DNA from: Pectobacterium araliae
GTDB lineage: Bacteria > Pseudomonadota > Gammaproteobacteria > Enterobacterales > Enterobacteriaceae
Assembly (NCBI RefSeq): GCF_037076465.1
Contig: NZ_AP028908.1
Coordinates: 2,480,001 to 2,544,000, forward strand
Reading direction: 5' to 3'
DNA: 64,000 nt
Shown here: one piece after another, positions 37,216 through 46,628 of the stretch
How positions within the stretch are numbered: the first letter of the stretch is position 1
Layout of the letters: every line of letters begins with the position of its first letter
Notes under the pieces: generated by a model
Told to the model about the DNA's origin: nothing
The model's input: the letters and a program-made list of their open reading frames with translations, nothing else
The model's database searches: none
Made by a program: the position numbers and the translations under genes

Positions 37216-38529
37216 CTAAGGCCGATGGGAATTAGCAATCCATTGATAACGTACTGGCCGATTGTGTCTTTTAATAACACCTTCATCAGCAGCCTGCTGT
37301 AACCAAACGGTAAGTTGCGATTTGTGTAGCGAGGTGCTGTTTATGAGTACGTCCAGACTTACCGCTTCTACCGCCAGCCGACTGAGCTCCCGCAAAAACA
37401 ATGCATAAAAATCGATGGATTTATCTTTCAGAACATTCATTTCGGTTTCTTCTGCTGTAACAAGGCTTTCCTCGCTCGTCGAAGTGATGTTTTCAGCACA
37501 GATTTTTTGCGAGTCAGGCTGCTCCAACAGTGCTGTTTGCGGTTCCTCGCGTAAAACTAGGCTACCTTGACCTCCCGGAGCAACGGACGTCGACACGGAG
37601 TTAACCTGTTCGAGTAATCCGGCAACACTCAAAGATCGCCAGTCCATATCACACCAGCGTCCCCCTGCAGCTACCAGATCTGCGTTACCCGCAGACGCTT
37701 CGTCTGTTGGCTTTACCCACAGCGGTACCCAGCCTTTCTTCAGGTTTTCCTGCGCACCGCTGAACGTCCCCCCATTTTTACCTGAGTGAACGGCTAAGGC
37801 ACTTTCAGCAAGGCAATAAATGTATTTATTCCGCGCCATCGCATTGCCTGTACTGAAACCAGCTTCAGGGTGGAAAGGAGATACCAGCACCGCCAGCCCT
37901 TCCATCAATCCTTTACGCCATTTTGTACTTGTACTCGCCTTAAGCAAGCTATCGGCCATCACACCGATGACAACGCCCCCTTGACTCATGGCACCCAGCA
38001 TCGCTGTTTCATCCACGCCTCTGGCCCCGCCAGAAACGATGGCAATATTTTCAGTGGCGGCCTGTATACCGACCTGACTTGCAAACGATAAATCCATGGC
38101 ATTAGCATTACGCGAACCGACTACCGCCAGCCCTCTGGCATTTAATAGCGCACGGTTGCCACAGCCAAATAATACGGGGGGAGAATCACTTTTCAGCTGC
38201 TGTTTTAGGCGTTTGGGATAATCATAATCCGAGCGCGTAACGACCCATAATCCTGCCCTTTGCCACTTTTCAATTGCCAGAGCCAGACTATGTCCTCGGC
38301 TCAGCAGTTGAACAATTCGGGCAACACTCACGCGTGAATCATGCCAACCACTGAGCAGAGTCGCAGAGTCTGGCACAAGGAGATCCGCAGGGCTCAGTGA
38401 TTTTTCTTTCAACCACAATGCAAAGCGCCCCCACTCCGTATTGGTGAGTGGCTTGAGATCGCCAGCACTTGCCTTGCTGAAATAGCAGGTCAAAAGCAGT
38501 GTCGCTTGTGCCATGGGGGATAAATTCAT
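37216..38529 (-). CDS. DprA/Smf-like DNA-processing protein with C-terminal winged helix
   Basis: 437 aa. An N-terminal helical region (about 1-90) is followed by a Rossmann-type DprA/Smf domain (about 100-320): AVVGSRN (135-141), VSGGARGVD (165-173) and 'FSTGNAMARNKYIYCLAE', then 'VHSGKNGGTFSGAQENLKKG' (248-267). These are the classic DprA signatures. A low-complexity Ser/Thr/Glu linker (about 320-375) leads to a small helical/winged domain (about 375-437; SIDFYALFLRELSRLAVEAV...). DprA binds ssDNA and loads RecA in transformation; DprA-like SLOG proteins also occur in defence contexts. This is not the housekeeping dprA, which normally sits near def/fmt. It starts inside the end of the upstream helicase gene (4-base overlap). 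The function is inferred only from the fold and partner. Confidence 0.85.
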   Translation of the reverse strand: MNLSPMAQATLLLTCYFSKASAGDLKPLTNTEWGRFALWLKEKSLSPADLLVPDSATLLSGWHDSRVSVARIVQLLSRGHSLALAIEKWQRAGLWVVTRSDYDYPKRLKQQLKSDSPPVLFGCGNRALLNARGLAVVGSRNANAMDLSFASQVGIQAATENIAIVSGGARGVDETAMLGAMSQGGVVIGVMADSLLKASTSTKWRKGLMEGLAVLVSPFHPEAGFSTGNAMARNKYIYCLAESALAVHSGKNGGTFSGAQENLKKGWVPLWVKPTDEASAGNADLVAAGGRWCDMDWRSLSVAGLLEQVNSVSTSVAPGGQGSLVLREEPQTALLEQPDSQKICAENITSTSEESLVTAEETEMNVLKDKSIDFYALFLRELSRLAVEAVSLDVLINSTSLHKSQLTVWLQQAADEGVIKRHNRPVRYQWIANSHRP

Positions 38530-40643
38530 GCATTACTCACCGAAGCAGACGCGAGCGCGGCCGGATAAACACAGCCACTGCCCGCTTGTTGTAATAAGGC
38601 GGCAATCACCGCCAACGTCCAGCCAGAATCAACAATATCATCAATCAGCAACACCGCACCTTCTGGTATCGAGGGGATGACGGCAAACGCACCGTCCAGA
38701 TTGCGGCACTGATGGAAGCGGTTTTGTTGACCTTTCTGTGGCTGATTGTCACGTATTTTATGAATAGCATCCACAAACGGTAGGTTCAACCGTACTGCCA
38801 GACGCCGGGCAAAATCAGGCACTAATGCAGGATGATTACGTGAAGGGACACAGCAAACCCATTCAGGTGCAGGTTCGGGCTGCCAGCGTTGCTGAATCAT
38901 CTCCGCCATCGCTGCAACCAATTCGTCACTAAAATGGCCCGCATATTTATTGTCTGCCACCCCCCTTCCCCATCCTGCATCCCCCCAGCGGGACAAGACA
39001 CGCCCTTCTTGAGCACGCAAGTTCTGCGCCAGATTTCCGCGAAAACCATATTCAGTAAAAGCATTAGCGGCGACCTGTATATTTGGCCGAATAATAGTTT
39101 CCGTCTGTTTGATAAACGTTCCAGCCCGATGAATAAGCTCAGTATTAGGCGAAATAGCGACCACCGGACGTCCAAGGCAGGAAGTACACTGACCACACGG
39201 CGCCGTATCTCGATCATCCAGTGCGTGACGCAAAAACGTCATCTTGCAGCCAGTCTCCGCCAAATACGCTTGCATTTCCTGCCATTCCCGTTCCCGTTGC
39301 CCAGTCAGATGTGCAATACGGGCACGATCCATCGCATACGGAACGGGTGTTCTGCGCCACTTCCGGTCAACGTTTATCACTGGTGTGGGGCTCTCGACGC
39401 TGAGAAATTTCAAGACCTTCTCAATCTGCCCATGACGAAGATTGGTTTGTTCTTCAATGCCTCGCAATGTCAGGCCATCGGCATTGGCAAGCGCCTGCAA
39501 AATTTCAGTCACTTGCGTCTCTGCGGGAAAAGCCGACCCCCTGAAGAATTCGTGAATCTCTCTATCTTCAACGCCAGACATCAGAATACCAACAGCATGA
39601 TCGATACCGCGCCCAGCACGACCCACCTGCTGGTAATACGCGACTATCGATCCCGGCATCTGATAATGAATCACAAAGCCCAGATCGGGTTTGTCATAAC
39701 CCATCCCCAATGCGGTCGTTGCCACTAACACTTTAATTTGGTTATTCAGCAGCAATGACTCAAGGTGTTGGCGATAACCATCTGAATCAGCCGTCCCAGA
39801 TGATGTGATAAAATCGTCATGCGTTACACCGCTGTAATAAGGCCGCGCCACGATGCCTGAGCGATTCAACCAGCGAGAAACCATCTCCGCATCACGCTGC
39901 GTCAGCACATAAACAATCCCCGTACCTGACAAGGTTGGAATGGCCTGTGCCAGCCATGCCAGACGCGATGATTGATCAGGCAATCTCATCGTCTGTAACG
40001 ACAAGCTTTCACGAATAAGCGGGCCACGCTGAATGCGGATATTGCCTAGCTGTGCCTGAATATCCTCAATCACGCGATTATTGGCCGTGGCCGTCGTACC
40101 CAGAACAGGGGTATTCGCAGGCAGTTGACGCAAAATATTCACAATACGCCGATAATCTGGCCGGAAATCATGCCCCCAATCCGAAATACAGTGTGCTTCG
40201 TCAATCACCATCAGGGCAATACGATCGGCAATCGGCTGCAATACCGTTTCAACAAATGAATCATTCGCCAGACGCTCAGGTGAGATCAATAAACAATCAA
40301 CCTGATTGCTAATGATACGTTGCGCCACGCTATCCCAATCATCTCTATTGGTAGAGTTCAGCGTTTCCGCCACAATCCCTAATCGCCCGGCAGAATCTAT
40401 CTGGTTGCGCATCAACGCCAACAAGGGTGAAACAATGATAGTTGGCCCCATGCCTCGATCGCGGAAAATTTTCGTACTGATAAAATAGACCGAACTCTTT
40501 CCCCAGCCAGTACGCTGTACTACCAGTAATTTCTGCTGGCGGTTAACCAGCGCGTCAATCGCTTCCCACTGCCCGTCGCGAAACTGTGCGTCAGGGTCGG
40601 CTAATGCCGTCTGTAACAGTTGCAGAGCCTGTTCTTGATCCAT
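38526..40643 (-). CDS. RecQ-like helicase fused to a C-terminal phosphoribosyltransferase domain
   Basis: 705 aa from the ATG at 40643, preceded by AAAGGAG; an earlier in-frame ATG at 40694 overlaps the tyrR stop, has poor spacing, and adds non-homologous residues. Helicase motifs: Walker A QRTGWGKS (43-50), DEAHCISDWGHDFR (148-161), TTATA (183-187) and motif VI QQVGRAGRG (338-346). The RecQ zinc site is C466, C483, C486, C489. A region of about 80 residues follows, then a ComF-like phosphoribosyltransferase domain (about 590-700) with the PRPP loop LLIDDIVDSGWT (665-676). Ordinary RecQ has RQC and HRDC domains instead. It is translationally coupled to the DprA-like gene. Its biochemical role is unknown; DNA unwinding is expected, while a nucleotide-binding or regulatory role for the PRT domain is a guess. 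Confidence 0.85.
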   Translation of the reverse strand: MDQEQALQLLQTALADPDAQFRDGQWEAIDALVNRQQKLLVVQRTGWGKSSVYFISTKIFRDRGMGPTIIVSPLLALMRNQIDSAGRLGIVAETLNSTNRDDWDSVAQRIISNQVDCLLISPERLANDSFVETVLQPIADRIALMVIDEAHCISDWGHDFRPDYRRIVNILRQLPANTPVLGTTATANNRVIEDIQAQLGNIRIQRGPLIRESLSLQTMRLPDQSSRLAWLAQAIPTLSGTGIVYVLTQRDAEMVSRWLNRSGIVARPYYSGVTHDDFITSSGTADSDGYRQHLESLLLNNQIKVLVATTALGMGYDKPDLGFVIHYQMPGSIVAYYQQVGRAGRGIDHAVGILMSGVEDREIHEFFRGSAFPAETQVTEILQALANADGLTLRGIEEQTNLRHGQIEKVLKFLSVESPTPVINVDRKWRRTPVPYAMDRARIAHLTGQREREWQEMQAYLAETGCKMTFLRHALDDRDTAPCGQCTSCLGRPVVAISPNTELIHRAGTFIKQTETIIRPNIQVAANAFTEYGFRGNLAQNLRAQEGRVLSRWGDAGWGRGVADNKYAGHFSDELVAAMAEMIQQRWQPEPAPEWVCCVPSRNHPALVPDFARRLAVRLNLPFVDAIHKIRDNQPQKGQQNRFHQCRNLDGAFAVIPSIPEGAVLLIDDIVDSGWTLAVIAALLQQAGSGCVYPAALASASVSNA

Positions 40644-40693
40644 ATTCACTCCTTTGATTAACCGAGCCACAGCGCATATATCAAGCGCCGCCA

Positions 40694-42262
40694 TTACTCC
40701 TCGTCATCCCCCGCCGGTTTGCGTTGGCTGAGTCCATATTCCCGTAGTTTATTCGCGATCGCCGTATGCGATACCCCTAGCCGTTTCGCCAGTTTGCGTG
40801 TACTTGGATAAGATTGATAAAGTCGAGTCAGCACAGAACGTTCGAAGCGTTTGTTGATGTCGTCTAGCGAGCCATCAAGCAGAGTTTCATCTTGTGGCAC
40901 ATCAATCGAAAATGCAGGAAGATCGATATCCTGCATATGTAATTCATTTCCTTCCAACCGCGTTAGCGCCCGATAAATGGTATTTCTCAACTGTCGAACG
41001 TTACCCGGCCAGCCGTACTGTGGCAGGAAATGTTCGACATCTGCCGCTAATTTGGGGCGAGGAATGCCCTGCTCGTCAGCAAAACGTGCCACGAAGAGTT
41101 CAGCCAGCGGCATAATGTCTGCCGGACGCTCACGCAGCGGTGGTAGCATTAACGTAAGCACATTCAGGCGATAATAAAGATCCTCTCGGAACTCACCGCG
41201 CTGTACCAGTTCCAGCAGATTTTTCTTTGTTGCACAAATCACCCGCACGTCCACATGCACTTCGTGATCTTCGCCCACGCGGCGGAATGTGCCGTCATTC
41301 AGGAAACGCAGCAGCTTAGTCTGCATCTGTGCCGACATTTCACCGACTTCATCCAGTAAAACCGAGCCGCCATTAGCCTGCTCGAAGAACCCTTTCTTGC
41401 CTTCCTGCGCATTGAGATACGCACCGGGAGCATGACCGAACAGCTCACTTTCCATCACGTCGTCGGGTAATGCGGCACAGTTCAGCGCCAGGAAAGGACG
41501 CTTGCCACGCGGCCCACGCAGGTGGCAGGCACGCGCCAGCATATCTTTGCCCGTCCCTGTATCGCCGACGATCAACAACGGCGCATCCAGCATCGCTAGC
41601 TTGCGCGCCTGCTCCACCACCTGACGCATTTTCGGACTAGTAGAAACGATGTGATCAAACTCATTTTCATCGTTCACAGCAAGGTTCTGTAACTGTCGCC
41701 CCATGCGAGCAGCCGATTTCAGCATCACCAATGCTCCCGCCGTTGCCACTTTACCGGCATCATCCTCCAGACGGACAGGCGTCATTTCCAGTAGAAAATC
41801 CTGACCACGAATCACCACGCGTTCCGCCACAACGGAACTGCTCTTTTCCAGCCAACTGGCAAAATTGAAACCGGGGATCATCGTGGAAATCGTCATTTCG
41901 CTGATGGCCTCTGCCGATTGTTCAAACAGCGCCAGTGCGGCGGGGTTAAACAATTCGGGCTTCCCTTTCATGTCCAGTGAAAACACCGGCTCAGGCATAG
42001 ATTCTAATAGCGCATTCAGCGCCCGATGTTCGCGTTCAGACGGCATAAACGCCACGGTGCGCACATCGCTAACGCTGTCAATGCGGCGAATTTCCGACAT
42101 CAGAAGGCGGAAATCATCAAAGTCGAGGGTGGCAAAATTGAGGTAAATACGACCAATAGACGCAATTTCAATGCCGCGTAAATCAATATTGCGTGACGCA
42201 AGCAGATCTAACAGTTCACGGACCATACCAATGCGGTCTTCACAAATCACTTCCAGATGCAT
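40694..42262 (-). CDS. tyrR: Aromatic amino acid regulator TyrR
   Basis: 522 aa from the ATG at 42262, which aligns with the E. coli start (513 aa). Domains: ACT (1-75), PAS (about 80-190), AAA+ sigma54-activator-like (about 205-430) with Walker A GDTGTGKD and Walker B GGSVLLDEVGEM, and C-terminal HTH (STRKLAKRLGVSHTAIANKLREYGL). TyrR acts with sigma70 and represses or activates aromatic amino acid genes. Where sigma54 activators have GAFTGA this protein has GAYLNA; E. coli TyrR lacks the loop altogether, which accounts for most of the extra length. The RecQ-like gene begins 50 bases downstream on the same strand. Confidence 0.95.
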   Translation of the reverse strand: MHLEVICEDRIGMVRELLDLLASRNIDLRGIEIASIGRIYLNFATLDFDDFRLLMSEIRRIDSVSDVRTVAFMPSEREHRALNALLESMPEPVFSLDMKGKPELFNPAALALFEQSAEAISEMTISTMIPGFNFASWLEKSSSVVAERVVIRGQDFLLEMTPVRLEDDAGKVATAGALVMLKSAARMGRQLQNLAVNDENEFDHIVSTSPKMRQVVEQARKLAMLDAPLLIVGDTGTGKDMLARACHLRGPRGKRPFLALNCAALPDDVMESELFGHAPGAYLNAQEGKKGFFEQANGGSVLLDEVGEMSAQMQTKLLRFLNDGTFRRVGEDHEVHVDVRVICATKKNLLELVQRGEFREDLYYRLNVLTLMLPPLRERPADIMPLAELFVARFADEQGIPRPKLAADVEHFLPQYGWPGNVRQLRNTIYRALTRLEGNELHMQDIDLPAFSIDVPQDETLLDGSLDDINKRFERSVLTRLYQSYPSTRKLAKRLGVSHTAIANKLREYGLSQRKPAGDDEE

Positions 42263-42521
42263 CAACGGCTACCTTCTTCAAGAGACACGACATGGCTATT
42301 GCTACTGATAATACCCTTTCGTTTGCACCGGATGAAGTCAGGTGGCAGCAAAAGTTGACACATCTGTACGTTTTTTCCACGTCAATAACGATACGGGGTT
42401 AAGATAGTGGCGTGGTTACCATCGCGACAAGGGTTCGAATACCTTCCGATAGTGACCAAAACATACGTTTTCATCAAAAAGCAACGACAAATGACGAGGG
42501 AGCACACCATTGTCTTCACCT

Positions 42522-43565
42522 CTACCGCCCTTTTTGCAGTGTTTCTTTCACCTGGCCGATGAGTTCACGACGGAAATCCCCCAAGCGTGGTTTGTCATCC
42601 AGCCACGGCAGCGGACGGCACAGCTCCATCGCTTTAATCCCCAGACGTGCGGTCAGTAAACCTGCACCAATACCCTGCGCAGCGCGGGTCGATAGCCGTG
42701 CCGCAAGATCCTGCGACATCCAATCCATGCCAATTTCCCGCACCAGCTCCGATGCCCCGGCAAACGCGATATTCACTAGCACCAGACGGAACAGGCGAAT
42801 ACGGCTGAAATAGCCAAGTTCGATGCCGTATAAGGCGGCAATACGATTAATCAGTCGCAGGTTGCGCCAGGCAATAAAGGCCATATCGACCAGCGCCAGC
42901 GGGCTGACGGCGATCATCAAGGTGGATTCCGCCGCCGAGCGGCTGATTTCACGCCGTGCCTGTGTGTCCAACACGGGCTGAACCAGACGCGCATACAGCT
43001 CCAGCACTTCACGGTCATTGTGGGTTTCGTGGAGTGAAGCCTGCCAACGCTGTATTGCCGGATGACCGCTATCCAACCCAGCCTGCTGCGCCAGTTTTTC
43101 ACAGAATTCGCGCCCGCGTCCCACACCGTGACTGTGCAGCAGATCGCGAGCCACATCGCGTTCTTCCGCACGTTCCCGCAAGCGATAAAGGCGTCGCCAC
43201 TCGACAGCCAACGAGCCGACGCCCGCCGCCACAATCAGGCTGCCTGCGGTAATGCCGCCCAGCGTGATCCAGTCCTGCTGTACCCAGGCGTTATGCAGCG
43301 ACTGCACGCCCTGCGCTAGCGCACTGACGCCAAACAGCCCGATGCCTGCCATCACCATACGCCGCCACAGGCTGCGTTTAGGCCGCAATGCCGCACTGAT
43401 CGCCTCTTCCGCTGCGCCTTCTTCCAGCACTTCTTCTTCACGGCTGATCGGAGAAAATGGCGTGCCGCTCTGCTCATCAAATGCCAACCCGGCCCGTAGC
43501 TGCGGCTGAGGCTCTTGTGGTGAAATATCGTCGAACGTGACGCGGGGTTTTAATGGCTCGTTCAT
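42522..43565 (-). CDS. ycjF: YcjF, DUF697 inner-membrane protein
   Basis: 347 aa. It has a charged N-terminal cytoplasmic region, two membrane helices (about 68-90 and 100-118), then a large soluble C-terminal domain of DUF697/UPF0283 type ([34 protein letters not shown]...). It partners with YcjX; in E. coli both belong to the phage-shock (PspF) regulon. It overlaps ycjX by four bases (ATGA). The function is not firmly known. Downstream of it lies a 256-base gap before tyrR. Confidence 0.92.
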   Translation of the reverse strand: MNEPLKPRVTFDDISPQEPQPQLRAGLAFDEQSGTPFSPISREEEVLEEGAAEEAISAALRPKRSLWRRMVMAGIGLFGVSALAQGVQSLHNAWVQQDWITLGGITAGSLIVAAGVGSLAVEWRRLYRLRERAEERDVARDLLHSHGVGRGREFCEKLAQQAGLDSGHPAIQRWQASLHETHNDREVLELYARLVQPVLDTQARREISRSAAESTLMIAVSPLALVDMAFIAWRNLRLINRIAALYGIELGYFSRIRLFRLVLVNIAFAGASELVREIGMDWMSQDLAARLSTRAAQGIGAGLLTARLGIKAMELCRPLPWLDDKPRLGDFRRELIGQVKETLQKGR

Positions 43566-44959
43566 CGCAATTTATCCTTTAGCAGAAAGTCCATGACCGT
43601 ATCCAACCGGATATGCGGCAACGGCGTGTCTACCGTCATTTCTCGCGGACGAAATTGATCGAAATGGAAGCCCTGCGTTTGCCAGAATGCTGCACCCGGT
43701 AAACGCGCAGGCACTTCACCGGGGTAGACCGTCAATGGCTGGCCGTCGCTGAGCCGATGCCCTTTCAGCGCCGGAATTTTCTGCCCCTGATGATCGACTA
43801 CGCCACTCTGCGTTGACTGGATCGACGCAATGCCTTCGCAGCGCATATCGATGCCTTCAAACGCGGCGTTCTGCCACGCCTCTTGCACCAATTGCTGAAG
43901 CAACGACACCAGATTGGCGTGCTGGTCGGCGGTAATGTGATCCGCTTTACTCGCCGCAAACATCAGCTTGTCGATGCAAGGCGAGAACAAACGCCGGAAC
44001 AGCGTGCGCTTCCCATAATGAAAACTTTGCATCAGTTGGGTCAGCGCCAGCCGCATATCGTTAAACGCATGAATGCCGCTATTAAGCGGTTGCAGACAAT
44101 CGACCAGCACAATCTGTCGGTCGAAGCGCACGAAGTGATCCTTATAAAATCCTTTGACAACCGACTGACAGTAATAGTCAAAACGCTTGCGCAGCATGCC
44201 GATGTTGGTTTTCTCATCCGCCTGCGCCAGCCTGGTTTCACCGATGTTATTCACCTGCGGCCAGGGGAAAAATTGCAGCACTGGCGCCCCTGCCAGATCG
44301 CCCGGCAGCACAAATCGACCCGGCTGAATAAAGTGCAGCCCTTCCTGCTTGCAGCGGTGCAAATAGTCAGTGTAGGCCTGCGCCACCTCGGCTAACTGAT
44401 TTTCATCGGCTGGTGCCAGCGGATCGATTTTCTCACACAGCGCCAGCCAGGGTTTCGCCCATTCACTGCGCCCCCCTTGTAGCAAGCCGCTCATCTGCTG
44501 TGACCAGCTTAGATAGGTTTGCTCCAGCAGCGGCAGATCCAGCAACCACTCGCCGGGGTAATCGACAATTTCCAGATAGAGCGTCGAGGTGTCTTTAAAG
44601 TGACGCAGCAGCGAATCCTTAGAGCGATAGCGCAGCGCCAGACGGATCTCACTCACGCCGCGTGTCGGTGTCGGCCAATCCGGCGGTGAACCATACAGCG
44701 CCGCCATGCCTTCATCATAGGCAAAGCGCGGCACGCCCAGATCGCGCTGTGGCACACGTTTCACACCGAGCAAACGCTCTTCGCGCACAGGAGAAAACAT
44801 CGGCAAGTGTGCCCCGCTGTGGGTGTTCAATAATTGATTAACGAACGCGGTGATAAACGCGGTTTTGCCGCTGCGGCTCAACCCGGTGACGGCAATCCGC
44901 AAGTGACGATCCACGCCGCGATTGACCAGTGAGTTAATTTCGTTCTGTAGTCGACTCAT
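43562..44959 (-). CDS. ycjX: YcjX, P-loop NTPase of the Psp regulon
   Basis: 465 aa from the ATG at 44959, identical in length to E. coli YcjX; a start five codons earlier is possible. P-loop [10 protein letters not shown] (near residues 26-35), plus '[19 protein letters not shown]' as the Walker-B/switch region and ATKAD-like 'ASKADH' specificity motif. It is a stress-induced GTPase-like protein. It sits 159 bases downstream of pspC on the same strand, where E. coli has pspD and pspE first, so it may be carried on the psp transcript here. Confidence 0.93.
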   Translation of the reverse strand: MSRLQNEINSLVNRGVDRHLRIAVTGLSRSGKTAFITAFVNQLLNTHSGAHLPMFSPVREERLLGVKRVPQRDLGVPRFAYDEGMAALYGSPPDWPTPTRGVSEIRLALRYRSKDSLLRHFKDTSTLYLEIVDYPGEWLLDLPLLEQTYLSWSQQMSGLLQGGRSEWAKPWLALCEKIDPLAPADENQLAEVAQAYTDYLHRCKQEGLHFIQPGRFVLPGDLAGAPVLQFFPWPQVNNIGETRLAQADEKTNIGMLRKRFDYYCQSVVKGFYKDHFVRFDRQIVLVDCLQPLNSGIHAFNDMRLALTQLMQSFHYGKRTLFRRLFSPCIDKLMFAASKADHITADQHANLVSLLQQLVQEAWQNAAFEGIDMRCEGIASIQSTQSGVVDHQGQKIPALKGHRLSDGQPLTVYPGEVPARLPGAAFWQTQGFHFDQFRPREMTVDTPLPHIRLDTVMDFLLKDKLR

Positions 44960-45118
44960 TGAATAAACCATCACTCCTGTCGTTGCGTTTAGTTGCGTTG
45001 CAAAAGCACATTCAGGCTACCGCATTGATCGCGGAGAAAAAAGCAGCGCGACGCTATCCACTGTCGATTCAGATCGAACGGTAGATAGCATCCGCGAAAG
45101 AGTATAACCGATGACAGA

Positions 45119-45484
45119 TTACAGGTGGCGAAAGCGGTTCTGAACGCCAAAGGTATCCGAGGTGACATAGCGTTCAATGTTACGCAGGCGCTGTTCGCTG
45201 GCCTGCAAGGTCGCATCAGCCTCATTCAGCAGTTGACCAGGTGTGCGGCGCGTTTTTTCATCCTCAAATCTCATTCCTGCCGGAGCGGGATCGAGCATAA
45301 AGGTCAGAATGATGTACGCCACGATGGTGAAAAAGAACAGGCCGAAAAACATCGACAACACCGTAATCAGCCGTACGAGTTTCACCGGCACGTCAAAATA
45401 ACGTGCTAACCCAGCGCAAACCCCTTTCAGCATGCCTTCTTCCGGTAAGCGGTATAACGTTTTACCTGACCACGTATTTTTCAT
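45119..45484 (-). CDS. pspC: Phage shock protein PspC
   Basis: 121 aa (E. coli 119). The PspC domain at the N-terminus (LYRLPEEGMLKGVCAGLARYFDVPVKLVRLITVLSMF) leads into membrane segments around residues 40-70, followed by a soluble C-terminal part with heptad-like charged residues. PspC senses secretin stress and, with PspB, frees PspF from PspA. Start overlaps the pspB stop as TAATG. pspD, normally next, was not found in the 45000-45118 region. Confidence 0.95.
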   Translation of the reverse strand: MKNTWSGKTLYRLPEEGMLKGVCAGLARYFDVPVKLVRLITVLSMFFGLFFFTIVAYIILTFMLDPAPAGMRFEDEKTRRTPGQLLNEADATLQASEQRLRNIERYVTSDTFGVQNRFRHL

Positions 45485-45708
45485 TACGATTTTCTCCAGT
45501 CCGGGTGTTCTGCATCCAGAATGTCTTCCAGCGCTCTGATACGCTCACGCATATGGTTGGACTCTTCCGTTAAATGCGTCAAACGTTGCATCTCGTTTTG
45601 TCCCAGTTGAGCACTGTTTTTACGCTGGTTGTAATGTAGCCAAAGCCATATCGGTGCCACAAACAACATGAAAATGGTCAGCGGAATGGCAAGAAACAAC
45701 GCACTCAT
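45484..45708 (-). CDS. pspB: Phage shock protein PspB
   Basis: 74 aa, the E. coli length. One N-terminal membrane helix (MSALFLAIPLTIFMLFVAPIWLWLHY) is followed by a cytoplasmic coiled coil (EMQRLTHLTEESNHMRERIRALEDILDAEHPDWR). It works with PspC as inner-membrane sensor. It lies 83 bases after pspA, with a hairpin in the gap. Confidence 0.96.
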   Translation of the reverse strand: MSALFLAIPLTIFMLFVAPIWLWLHYNQRKNSAQLGQNEMQRLTHLTEESNHMRERIRALEDILDAEHPDWRKS

Positions 45709-45744
45709 TGTGTCTCCTTAGTTATTATTTACACGCTCTATGGC

Positions 45745-45768
45745 GGCTGCCGTTTTCTAACGACAGCC
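45745..45768 (-). other. Hairpin between pspA and pspB
   Basis: GGCTGCCGTT/AACGACAGCC stem (45745-45768), one mismatch, loop TTCT. No T-run, so it is more likely an RNA-stability or attenuation element that keeps pspA message higher than pspB/C than a true terminator. Confidence 0.45.
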
Positions 45769-45791
45769 ATCCGATGGCGTTTACGCTCTAA

Positions 45792-46457
45792 TTACTCTGC
45801 TGGCTTAACTTTAGCTTTAAGTGCCGCCAGTTGCGCGCTGATTTCATCGTCTGCTTTTAGCTCGGCAAACTGCTGATCCAGCGATTTTTGTTTCCCCAGC
45901 CCGTGGCTTTCCGCTTCCGCTTCCATCGTGTCGATACGGCGTTCAAACTGATCGAAACGCGCCATGGCTTCATCCAGTTTACCGCTGTCCAACTGACGGC
46001 GTACATCACGTGACGATGCCGCAGCCTGATGGCGCAACGTCAGCGCCTGCTGGCGAGCGCGGGTTTCGCTTAATTTATTTTCCAGCTCGCCGATTTCACG
46101 TTTCATACGCTCCAGCGTTTCATCCACGCTTTCGGCTTCATGCTGTAACACGGCAATCAAGTCGGTCAGCTTCTGTTTCTCAATCAGCGCCGCACGAGCC
46201 AGATCGTCTTTGTCTTTGCGTAGCGCCAGCTCGGCTTTTTCCTGCCACTGATCTTGCTGGCCATGCGCTTGTTCAATGCGGCGGGCAATCTGTTTCTTTT
46301 CTGCCAGCGCCCGCGCTGAGGTTGAACGTACTTCAACCAGCGTATCTTCCATTTCCTGAATCATCAGCCGCACCAATTTCTGCGGATCTTCCGCTTTATC
46401 CAGCAATGAATTGATGTTGGCGTTCACGATGTCGGCAAAACGAGAAAAAATACCCAT
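45792..46457 (-). CDS. pspA: Phage shock protein PspA
   Basis: 221 aa (E. coli 222). An ESCRT-III/Vipp1-like coiled-coil protein: amphipathic N-terminus [36 protein letters not shown], then long charged helices, ending in an Ala/Lys-rich tail. It binds stressed inner membrane and inhibits PspF when unstressed. First gene of the psp operon, driven by a sigma54-type promoter facing it. Confidence 0.97.
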   Translation of the reverse strand: MGIFSRFADIVNANINSLLDKAEDPQKLVRLMIQEMEDTLVEVRSTSARALAEKKQIARRIEQAHGQQDQWQEKAELALRKDKDDLARAALIEKQKLTDLIAVLQHEAESVDETLERMKREIGELENKLSETRARQQALTLRHQAAASSRDVRRQLDSGKLDEAMARFDQFERRIDTMEAEAESHGLGKQKSLDQQFAELKADDEISAQLAALKAKVKPAE

Positions 46458-46547
46458 AATTACATCCTCTTCATGATTTCCAGCGTCTGATTACGCCTGA
46501 TTTATCATCGTGACCAGCCAAGCCAGCCGCGATCTCACTGTAGATAT

Positions 46548-46564
46548 ATCAATAAGCATGCCAA
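46548..46564 (-). promoter_or_regulatory. Sigma54 (-24/-12) promoter of the psp operon
   Basis: On the minus strand TTGGCATGCTTATTGAT: GG of the -24 box and a TTGAT -12 box with proper spacing, closely parallel to the E. coli pspA promoter. It lies about 90 bases before the pspA start. The -12 GC dinucleotide is replaced by GA, as E. coli also departs from consensus here. Confidence 0.75.
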
Positions 46565-46628
46565 TTTTTAATTTTATTTAACTCACTGAAAATAAAAGAA
46601 TAGATAATTTTGACTATTTTTCTCTTTT

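Noticed and set aside
40644..40694. Earlier ATG (40694) for the RecQ-like gene, giving TAATG coupling to tyrR
   Set aside because: Ribosome site too close, added 17 residues show no helicase homology, and AAAGGAG is correctly placed for 40643. Not fully excluded.
44989..45225. 78-codon frame as a possible pspD
   Set aside because: No similarity to PspD and it overlaps pspC in another frame.
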